A stretch of DNA of 64,000 nt from Entonaema liquescens. Its lineage: Eukaryota > Ascomycota > Sordariomycetes > Xylariales > Xylariaceae. Location: NCBI GenBank assembly GCA_902805475.1, contig CADCSX010000003.1, positions 1,302,001 through 1,366,000 on the forward strand. Reading direction: 5' to 3'. A program made the translations under genes and the position numbers. Numbering within the stretch: the first letter of the stretch is position 1; every line of letters begins with the position of its first letter. Shown here piece after piece: positions 56,185 to 64,000 of the stretch. The notes beneath the pieces were generated by a model. That model saw only the letters and a list, made by a program, of their open reading frames with translations. It made no database searches and was not told where the DNA came from.

Positions 56185-56998
56185 AATTGATGTCGACGTA
56201 GATTTGGCTGTGGATCGGTTCGGTCGTCGTTGGAAGGGGGATAGTTAGGATTACCTCAAACGCTCTACCTAGACTACGGTTCTAGAGAGATGTTGGCAAT
56301 TGTCAAGTCAGTCCTAGATTAATTATACACTATCAACCAACAAACATGAGACTCCATACACACTTTTGATAGCGTTCCGTATAAATAGAGCCTCAGGAAT
56401 ATAGAGGCCTGGTGAGTAACGAGATAGTACTTAACATAGTGTTACATACAATACTAGCTAGGAAGAGAGGTAGGCTATATCTCTTACGAGTAGTTCTATG
56501 ACTAATAAAGCTATTCTTGTCAGTCATATTGAACCTAACCGTGTTTTGTGTTACATATGAGGTCTTGGAATGCATTGACTCAGATTAAGTCACATTCCCA
56601 AAGCGGTCTCCCACGTGGCGGCGACGATTCTAGGTACGAAAGAAGATTATTAACAACCTCAATTATTAGAGTTGGTAAATTTTCTATCGGACATTCCGGT
56701 ACAGAAAGGAAAGCAATCCCGCTAATAATGGTAGTTTTATACTGTTTCCAAAGTCTTTATCTTCTCCCGGATATGCCGTAGAATGATCTATCTACCTATC
56801 TAACACCTACATTCTCAACTTTACGTACAATGTCGAGTCTACACCGTACCTATTTTCTTTGTAGTGCCATGCTTCCTTTGTTACGTTTCTTGCCCAACGG
56901 CCTAGATTTTGTAATATGTAGACTATATTTCTCATTCTCAACTTGCTGTTCTCCTCTTTTCCGCTCATGGTTTGCCTCTATCTTTCCGGTCGGCAAAG
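56185..56998. other. Intergenic region
   Basis: About 810 bp between the AA9 and SAT4-type genes. No coding or repeat signal recognised. Confidence 0.5.
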
Positions 56999-58215
56999 AT
57001 GGCCGTCATTCCAAGTCGAAGGTCCCCAGGCTTTTCAGATTATCCGCCGTTAACCATCCAGGGTATTAAACTCATCATCATCTGCTCCGTATTCACCTCT
57101 CTCTCGGTCTTGTTCGTTACACTTCGACTCTGGGCTCGAAAGATAACGGGGCAGAAGCTTGTGTTTCACGACTGGGCTATCGTTGCCGCGTTGTTTTTCA
57201 TTTTCGGTCAGTCTTCTGTGGCTATTTACGCAGCAATTGCCTGCGGGTTGGGGTACCATGCCGAAGATATTGCTGAGAAGTGGCCCACGCTCGTTCCTCA
57301 CTTATACAAAGCCTTCTTTGCCGGGGAACCCTTATGGGTTGCTGCCACCACCTTAATCAAATTCAGCATCATCCATTTCTATATTACGATATTTCCCAAT
57401 AGGCGCTTCCAGATACTTTGCTATATTATCATGAGCATCATAGCTGCTGGTGCGCTCAGTATACTTATAAGGATGTTTTTTGTCTGTACGCCTCTTAAGG
57501 CGGTGTGGAATCCGGATTTACGCGCAAATGACCTGACTGTTCATTGTATCAACTTGCACGCGTCCTCTGTCTCTAATCCTATCATCAATACGGTATTTGA
57601 TATTGCCGTCTTCCTTCTCCCTCTGCCACAGATTTGGAAGTTACAATTGAGCATGAGGAAAAAGTTGGTAATTATTGGTATATTTGCCCTGGGCTTTGTG
57701 TAAGTTATTAAGCCATACTACCAAGCTTCAGAGACAATGAGCTCACCTCTTCTAGAATATGCATAATAACATGTGTTCGAATTTGGGGGATCACAAAGTT
57801 GACAGCTGGAGACCTGCCCTACACCGTTTTAGAAGACGAGATCTGGGCAATCTTGGAACCCTGTCTTGGCATTATCAACGCCTGTCTTCCCCTTCTCAGA
57901 CCAATTGGTATCAGATTCACATGTGCGTGTGCACTGAGCAAGTCTTTTATAAGACTCAAACTAGCAAAAAGAGCTCTGGAACGGATTCGTGCAGGTCTCA
58001 ATCAAAAAATGGCGGCCGTATATACATACCGTCGCATGAGGTTTCCATCTCGACTACCGAGCCAAGGACTCGTCCAAAAACCACTACAAACCACGAAAAT
58101 GGGGACGATATCCCACCAGAAACGCAGAATAGGGGTCGAACCGTCAACTATACTCCAGAGCAAGAGTCAAAGAATATTAGAGTCACAGTTGAGTGGAGAG
58201 TACAACGAGAGTTGA
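56999..58215 (+). CDS. SAT4/rhodopsin-type integral membrane protein (Pth11-like group)
   Basis: Exons 56999-57699 and 57756-58215 give 386 aa. Seven hydrophobic helices span about residues 20-290: IKLIIICSVFTSLSVLFVTLRLWAR; WAIVAALFFIFGQSSVAIYAAIACGLGYH; WVAATTLIKFSIIHFYITIF; ILCYIIMSIIAAGALSILI; INTVFDIAVFLLPLPQIWKL; and more. LRLWAR, GLGYH, FYITIFP, CTPLKAVWNP and DIAVFLLPLPQIWKLQ are hallmarks of the fungal rhodopsin-like/SAT4 family, to which the Magnaporthe receptor Pth11 is related. No CFEM domain is present. A further 57-bp in-frame intron (57907-57963, GTATCA...CTAG) is possible and would give 367 aa. Ligand and coupling are unknown; not all family members are proven receptors. Confidence 0.85.
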
Positions 58216-58887
58216 GCGAAGGATTAGTACCAGCCGCTCGAATATACCCCGTCCTATCCTAGCCATCTTGAGTATTATTCAAAATCATTCAGAATATTTG
58301 AGCTCAAATATTCTAGCGCATCGTATAAAAATTTTATTCTGTGGTATGAATTGCTGAAAGATACGGTATAGGAGCTGTACTTGTATATTGACTTAGTCTA
58401 TCAACTGTATGAGCAGGAGGGAGGTCCTTATATATACATTCTACGGCAAGACATCATGTACTAGTCGCTGAAGTAGTCTCTTGGCCACTCATTTCAACAT
58501 GAATTTCAACTACTGTCACCGTATATGTCCAGTCAAGAAGTACCTAACCGAAGCATAACTATTTGCAAAATCAAAACAAAACGTTAGTAACTATGACAAT
58601 TCATGTTAATCCCCTCCCTGCAGGGCACGGCTCATCATGTATTATCGTCTTTCATTTCGGATCATTTGATCTGCGTTGTACGAACTCCTAACAACCCGTA
58701 TCAGAGTAGAATTGCGTTACTGAGTCAAGAGAAACTCCCAGTTAGATAGGCATACAGCCTTTCCTTTCCCTTAATATAAGCGCTAAAAAAACGCGTACTA
58801 TGTACCTAGGTGATTATATATGAGATCTCTAACAATAGCAACAGCCATTAGCTTCACATACCCTACGGGGCTGCATTAATAAGTACC
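58216..58887. other. Convergent intergenic region
   Basis: 670 bp between the SAT4-type gene (+) and the hypothetical gene (-). No features beyond AT-rich DNA. Confidence 0.5.
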
Positions 58888-59719
58888 CTACGGCAACTCG
58901 TACTCAATCTCAATAGTCGCTGCTCGAACTTTATTACACCAACACCTTAACTAGATACGATTTATATTAGCAAGCGGGCTCAGTAATATCATCGCATCAT
59001 GGTATCAGACTTACCCCTGTCCTAACCCATAGCACGACAATGAACCCAGGCTCCAAAAGCTCCAGGAATCCCTCACCCTTCCCTACCGGCCCATCCTCCT
59101 CGGCGTCTTTCTGAACGCCTCTCTTCCATTCGACTTTATAATCCTGATATTCGCTAAGCGCCTCGCTATTATTGCACACTCTCCACGCTATACGCCCGTC
59201 CTCCGCCGCCACAAAGTCCCACCCTTTCTCCCTTAAGGCCTCCGCCGCAGACTCCGGATCCCACCAAGTATTTAGCAGAGCGTTTTCAAGGGGCGTATCC
59301 TGGTCCTCGCTTTCCATTTTCCGGGATATGGGTCGAAGAATGCTAGCATCGAACCGCGTGTGGCTGTTGAGAAACCCATCTTTCCCGTCGGATGCGATAT
59401 ACCCCCCGTACGCTGCGCTTGTCTGGAATATGATGCGCTGCGGGACAACCCTGCGGCCATCGCTGGGGATGCACCCCGTGGTGAGATATAGATCCGCAAC
59501 ATAGTGTTTCTCATCCGGCGTCGTGTAGTCGGCGTAGTAGTCCCGCTCATGAGCTCTCCGTTTCACAAGCCACGGGTTATACCCCAAGGAGACTATCTGA
59601 ATAGCAAGCTCAGGCGGCACTCTACGTTCGAGGATAGAGCGCACCTCGTCAGCGTCCCTGAGCGTGGGGTGAAAAGAACGGGCAAACGGCAAAGGAGTAG
59701 TAGCTGCGCGGGACGCCAT
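58888..59719 (-). CDS. Conserved hypothetical fungal protein
   Basis: Exons 59719-59015 and 58950-58888 give 255 aa. The small second exon was added because the donor GGG|GTAAGT is strong and the acceptor CTAG restores a KVRAATIEIEYELP end that closes a beta-rich C-terminus. The N-terminal region LERRVPPELAIQIVSLGYNPWLVKRR looks like the F-box-like 'LPPELALxIL' opening found in a family of fungal proteins, with further landmarks VPQRIIFQTSAAYGG, LNSHTRFDASILRP and FIVVLWVRTG. No catalytic motif, signal peptide or membrane helix is seen. Function unknown; the family resemblance is from memory of similar fungal proteins. Confidence 0.75.
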
Positions 59720-60908
59720 ACCTGGGTATCGAAAACGGGGCTCGACTTTGCGGGAAGGGAAGCAAACGTCGAGGTTACTCCTGCGAGGGGTTCGTTCTCC
59801 CCTGGGCTTTCCCTCCTACTTATTGGTTACTCGGGAGGCCCAGACGCAGGAAAAACCGTTACAGGCTTACGCCACGCAAGGGATGCCCGCCGACGCCACA
59901 TAACCCAATGTCTCAGCAGGTATGAGACGACAAAAAAAAGGAGGTGCTCCTGAAAAGAGAATAGCGGCGGACTTTCGTGCACGTATTCCGGGGGGGCGCT
60001 ATACGCGCTTCGGGGGAACGAGAAATAATAATAAACGATACATCATTTTCATTGAGCTCCGGACTAATAAACTAATCACGGCCTCAGCTGGAAAAATAAG
60101 TCGGTCATCCCCCCCGCACGTGGTATCCTATTTATATCGTTTTGTTAGTCCATAGTTAGCGAGGGGGGATAAGCTTAGTATCTATAGGATTGGTCTGGAA
60201 TCCCAACTATACCTATATACCGAATCATTGATATGGCGAATAAGACCATCTTTTTCAAAGAGTTCAGAGACATGAATGTAAGAGTAGAACTCATAAATTG
60301 CTCGAGAAAGCTTAGTGCTAAATTAATCAATAACCTGTAATCATATATCATTTATTCTTACTTGGCATTTAATCAGCTCAAGAATCCCATGCAGTCAACC
60401 AAATCCGATGGATTGCTTACCCTCATTCCTACTAGGTATCCACGTTCCAACCTCTTACCGAAGCAACAGGAACATTTGTCAAGTCACTTAGGATCCGAAG
60501 GTATGAGATATTTTCTTTTTAACTTTTTTATTATTTATATATCATCTCAATTATAATATATAAACCCAAGTGAACTAACTCTTCCCCCTCCAAAAGCCAT
60601 GCCATTAACTCGATAGAAAAACCACCAAGTGAAAACCAGAAATCCACCACGAGCCACCACTTTTCCCCCCTTAAGAAGGATCGTCAGACGCCAGACCAGT
60701 TCCAGTCAATTTTCGTCCATTCTACCTTTCATCCTCCCATCATCGCGCGATGTTGCCGTCCATTGAACTCCGTGCTTCAGACGTGATTTCGTAAGGTCGT
60801 AAAAGGAATGTGTAATTCGCAAAGAGAAAAGGAGTGTTGAAGAGAGTAGTATATATATATATATATAGTAGTAATACATTAAGGAATGAAATTAGAAGGG
60901 ATCAACGC
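59720..60908. other. Intergenic region
   Basis: Promoter of the hypothetical gene and 3' flank of hsp30, with a (TA)n microsatellite at about 60848-60867. The plus-strand frame 59504-59953 overlaps the hypothetical gene's start and is not supported. Confidence 0.5.
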
Positions 60909-61574
60909 TTAGTTGATCTGGATGCGGCGGCCCTCAGGCTTCTTAGCCTTGGGGACGACGACGCTCAGGATACCGTTGTTGAGCGAGGCGCTGACGTTGT
61001 CGGTGTCGACGCGGCCGGGGAACTGGAAGGTTCGGGAGAACTCGCCGACGCTGCGCTCCGAGACCCAGAACTTGTGCTGGGGCTGCTGGGGCTGCTTGTG
61101 TTGCTCGGCCGCCTCCTTGTTCTTGTTGGTCTCGGCGACGGTGGTGTTGCCGCCTTCCTCAGGGGCATCCTCGACAGTGGGCTTGGGGGCCTTCTCGTGG
61201 TGTTCTTTGTCGGCGATGGCACCGCGTTCCTGGCCCTTCTCTAGGAGACCGGCTGGGGGAGTGCCAGAGGTGTAAGTGCGCTCAACGCGGCCGCGGACTA
61301 CAATGGTCTGCGGGTCGGTGAACTCAATGTGAACTTGGTCTTTCTCAATACCCGGCAGTTCTCCGTGGAGTTCGTAGTTGTGTTCGGTCTCCTTTAAGTC
61401 GAACTTGGGAGTGAAGGTCGGCAGGTGTCGACCAGGGTGTCGACCAACCTGCTGACCAGTTGCTGCGGCGTTCTCGTTCTGTCCCGCATACCGGTCGAAG
61501 TCGTCAATTAGACGGAATAGGCCGGTGAAGTTGGGCTCAGCGGAAGAGTAGAATCGAGGTCCGAACATCGACAT
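60909..61574 (-). CDS. hsp30: Small heat-shock protein, Hsp20/alpha-crystallin family (Hsp30-like)
   Basis: ATP-independent holdase chaperone that prevents aggregation of unfolding proteins. Single exon, 221 aa from the ATG at 61574 (MSMFGPRFYSS). The N-terminal arm (LFRLIDDFDRYAG) precedes an alpha-crystallin domain starting near residue 52 (TFTPKFDLKETEHNYELHGELPGIEKDQVHIEF). The domain is interrupted by a charged Glu/Lys/Gln-rich insert of about 65 residues, as in Neurospora Hsp30. It resumes at FWVSERSVGEFSRTFQFPGRV and ends with LNNGILSVVVPK and an IxI anchor (RRIQIN). Codon use is strongly C/G-ending, fitting high expression. The reading frame stays open upstream to 61778, including an ATG at 61700 that would add an Arg-rich leader; the standard start is preferred because of its CAACCAAAATG context and family length. 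Confidence 0.93.
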   Translation of the reverse strand: MSMFGPRFYSSAEPNFTGLFRLIDDFDRYAGQNENAAATGQQVGRHPGRHLPTFTPKFDLKETEHNYELHGELPGIEKDQVHIEFTDPQTIVVRGRVERTYTSGTPPAGLLEKGQERGAIADKEHHEKAPKPTVEDAPEEGGNTTVAETNKNKEAAEQHKQPQQPQHKFWVSERSVGEFSRTFQFPGRVDTDNVSASLNNGILSVVVPKAKKPEGRRIQIN

Positions 61575-63553
61575 TTTGGTTGTTGTTGTGTGGAAGTTGT
61601 TCTTCGGTAGAGTTGTAGTAGTGGTAATCGGTTTGAAGTATTTAGTGTTGATGAGTCTTTGCGGTTTTACTCTTGTAAGAGCGCGAGTGCAAGATTGCAT
61701 AAAATGTTTGTTTGCGTGTGCTTGTTGTGTTGTTCTGATTTGTTTCTGATCTGGTGAACGAGAGAAGCAAGATCTCACGATGGTAAAGGTTCCTTAAATA
61801 ATTGAAAAGTCAGGGGACGAGTATGTTCTACCATCTTCAACAGATGCCTATGGAACTGTGATTGAAACATGATTGGAACAATCTCACACTATCTGGAAGA
61901 ACATCGACGTTTCTACTCAAGATGGATTACGTATTATTGTTCGATATGATGCTTACTTCTCGTTGTTGGGTGTGGATGAGGGGTCTCACGATGGTACGCG
62001 AAGTTGTGAGAATTGCCTAGAAATTTCCACGGAATCGCGACTTACACGCTTCAACCACGCAAACCCCAACAATTCATCAGACGATTCAATATCAAATCCT
62101 ACCATTCTACGAATAAGAAGGACTTGTCAAAAATCAATCTCCAATTATTATTCATTCGCAATTATCACGATTATTCCACGCATCTGTCCAACATAGTCTT
62201 CGAATTGGTTTACACTTGTCAACTAACAGGTGAGCGAAGCGTGATACTGACGATTCCGGAAGTGGGCCTATGGAATCTCTGCGACTCGATGGAAGCTTTC
62301 TGTATATTTCCTGTGGCTTATGGCTCTATGGCTGGTAGCTGGTGGCTTGACCTGCTTCCCCTATTTCGGAATATCTTCGGATAATTACCCTTGCCATGGA
62401 TGGAACCTAGGTACCGTAGGTACCTAGTTAGATAAGCCTTAACTAATAGCTTACCTAAAGTAAGTATAATTACCTAAGTCTTACCTCATTTATGATATGG
62501 CTGTGGTGGCTGGGTGGCGGTGCGATCTAGAAAGGTTTTGATGTTTCAGCCCTAACTCGTCCTTTGTTCATAATGCGGTGCGTGCTTAATCATCAGCTCA
62601 TACTAAAAGTCTTGGCAGGGGTCCCCATCTTGGCCGGCCGGCACCCGTGTGCGAATCATGACGTCACCCCTCCGACTAGAAGCGAAACCCGGGCAAAAGC
62701 CTACGTTACCTTGTATCTATTGATTGTTTCCCTTTTTTTTTTACTCCATCTCCATCTCCATCCGCTCAAAATTACCCATCTTATACCGAGCTTACGTATT
62801 GGATAGTAGATCTTCCCCCCCCGTCGCCCCCCCGCATTAATACGCATACGACCGAAATGGTAATTACTCAAGTGAGCACGTGAATATGGGGATTGGCTAT
62901 CCGTGTAGAAATGCTTGTTTATTTGCTATGACGTTGCTCTGCAGTCCACATTTTGCAATACCACGGTTCTCTTTTAGCGGAAATGACGCCGGTGGCTTCC
63001 TTATTTAATGCTGTAAGTAGATTGTTTAGGGAAGTATACATGGTAATACATGTCATCCAAGTACCGGACAAGGGTGGGTTGTGTTTTCGGGCAACTTGGG
63101 GGCTGGTTATGGTTTCTTTCGGGGTAATGATGCCCATGAGGGTCTGGGGAAGATCAATAACACATACTAAAAATGCTCAACGACGTTCCATAAGATATGA
63201 TCAAAGTGCTTGGCAATCTCCCTAATCACGTATGCATGGTTCGATAATGACGATGCTTATGCAAATGGCGTTTCCATCGTGTTTCTCCTTCATTATACGT
63301 ATACTATAGAGCACTGTAACCGTCGGCCTGCTGTGGGACGCTATCTATAGTACAATATCATGAGGCGCCACTTTTTCGTCAAGGCATGTATATACAACAA
63401 CATGATGTGGGTGTAAGCCAGCATCATACCTTTTTTTTTTTCCTTTCGCTTCGTTTGCTACGCTCAGCATAGCTTGCCAAGACTGGCTCAGCCTTTCGCC
63501 ACCTATTTTTTGAATTTCGTAGCTCACGCCCGTTGTAATGGGACTCGTTGTCG
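61575..63553. other. hsp30 promoter side and 3' region of the YTH gene
   Basis: About 2 kb. It includes an A/C-rich leader typical of heat-shock transcripts, two AGGGG pentamers, TACCTAGGTA-like words near 62400-62430 and T runs at about 62731 and 63429. No gene supported. Confidence 0.5.
61812..61983. promoter_or_regulatory. Candidate stress-response elements upstream of hsp30
   Basis: AGGGG at 61812-61816 and 61979-61983 match the STRE core (AGGGG/CCCCT) used by Msn2/4-type factors, within 410 bp upstream of the hsp30 ATG. I did not find a convincing three-unit heat-shock element (nGAAnnTTCnnGAAn). A 5-bp word is weak evidence. Confidence 0.3.
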
Positions 63554-64000
63554 TCATCGGTAAGGGGGAGGCATAGTCGGCGGCGGATATCCTGCAACCA
63601 TCGGCATGCCCGGCCGTATACCCATAGGTATGGGCGCAGGGCTCTGGATACGGTTGAACAACCCAATCAGCCTCCTGCCAACCGTCGGTTCTAGCTCCGT
63701 GCCATCTCTTGCAATCTTAACCTCCCTGTTGGAATTCCAAGGGTTCCGCAACCCACGGGTTCGATAGAAAGGTAGTCTCGTAGTCGATAGCCATTCAAGC
63801 TTGAATGGTTTGCCCCATGCCTTGTTAGGGCCCCCTTCACCGTCCACAGCACTCTTCGCACTCACCGAGCCCTCTGAATCCTCCCCGTCGACCATTCCGT
63901 CCACCTCCTCCCGTTCCACCTCCCAGAATATTGTCCCCCGAGCCGAATCGTCGATAATTCGTCCTCTCGGGCAAGTGTCCGTAGCTTCAGTTGGGATGGC
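63554..64000 (-). CDS. YTH-domain RNA-binding protein, C-terminal part (cut by window edge)
   Basis: The frame is open from 64000 to the stop at 63554-63556, 148 residues, and clearly continues beyond the window. PRGRIIDDSARGTIFWEVEREE, KPFKLEWLSTTRLPFYRTRGLRNPWNSNREVK and the following GTELEPTVGRRLIGLF match the C-terminal half of fungal YTH domains. In these the Lys/Trp stretch supports methyl-adenosine (m6A) RNA binding and the RNPWNSNREVKIARDGTE segment corresponds to the conserved N-R-D/E-V-x-x-x-x-G core. A short Pro/Met-rich tail (MGIRPGMPMVAGYPPPTM) ends the protein. Expected role: m6A reader influencing mRNA splicing or stability. The N-terminal half, with part of the aromatic cage, is outside the window, so orthology (YT521-B or Pho92 type) is undecided. 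Confidence 0.85.
   Translation of the reverse strand, partial: AIPTEATDTCPRGRIIDDSARGTIFWEVEREEVDGMVDGEDSEGSVSAKSAVDGEGGPNKAWGKPFKLEWLSTTRLPFYRTRGLRNPWNSNREVKIARDGTELEPTVGRRLIGLFNRIQSPAPIPMGIRPGMPMVAGYPPPTMPPPYR

Noticed and set aside
59504..59953. 149-codon plus-strand frame
   Set aside because: Overlaps the 5' end of the conserved hypothetical gene on the minus strand; Arg-rich and motif-free.
1..64000. tRNA, rRNA and CRISPR features
   Set aside because: Scanned by eye for T-loop words (GGTTCRANNCC), 5S-like starts and regularly spaced repeats; a few GGGTTCGA words (for example near 32003 and 52254) lack the rest of a tRNA.

Overview
The window is nuclear DNA from a filamentous ascomycete (Pezizomycotina, most likely a Sordariomycete). 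The evidence is short GT-AG introns of about 50-110 bp with CTAAC/CTRAY branch points just before the acceptor, monocistronic genes on both strands separated by 0.3-3 kb, and a fungal gene set: KRE2-type mannosyltransferase, Zn2Cys6 regulators, a HET protein, a DUF7707 wall protein, an AA9 LPMO and a SAT4-type membrane protein. Palindromic TACCTAGGTA runs fit Sordariomycetes/Xylariales, but the order is only a guess. I saw no rRNA, tRNA, CRISPR array or biosynthetic core enzyme.

Left third (1-25 kb): Golgi GT15 mannosyltransferase (2321-3847, +), mitochondrial acyl-CoA dehydrogenase (5586-7040, +), F-box protein (8205-9509, -), arrestin-like protein (10341-11831, -), ZIP zinc transporter (14726-16131, -), proline-rich transglutaminase-like protein (17091-19207, -) and a large F-box protein (21449-24544, +). 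Between the last two sits a 689-bp element with 61/62-bp terminal inverted repeats and a perfect 9-bp target-site duplication. This is the signature of a non-autonomous Mutator-like (MULE) element. Its AT-rich core holds a 13-bp tandem array whose units differ only by transitions and become steadily more AT-rich inward, as repeat-induced point mutation would leave.

Middle (25-41 kb): a short Zn2Cys6 regulator whose zinc cluster appears to lack one cysteine (25002-26512, -), a DHA2-type drug-efflux MFS (28958-31016, -) divergent from an intact Zn2Cys6/Fungal_trans regulator (33239-35740, +), an amidoligase-family gene with two apparent frame breaks (36695-39254, -), and a small GPI-anchored-type DUF7707 protein (39943-40720, -).

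Right third (44-64 kb): seven consecutive plus-strand genes: GH53 endo-galactanase, Cys-rich single-pass membrane protein with a proline/VSP-rich tail, GH17 beta-1,3-glucanase, HET protein, MFS sugar transporter, AA9 LPMO and SAT4/rhodopsin-type membrane protein. Together they suggest plant-wall breakdown with sugar uptake and wall/surface functions, though co-regulation is only inferred. Then follow a conserved hypothetical protein, an Hsp30-type small heat-shock protein and the C-terminal part of a YTH-domain RNA-binding protein cut by the window edge (all -).

Three single-base frame breaks (two in the amidoligase, one in the Cys-rich membrane protein) have the same sign, one base missing, and each can be placed in or beside a short C/G run in GC-rich coding DNA. 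A systematic sequence error is therefore as likely as real gene decay.
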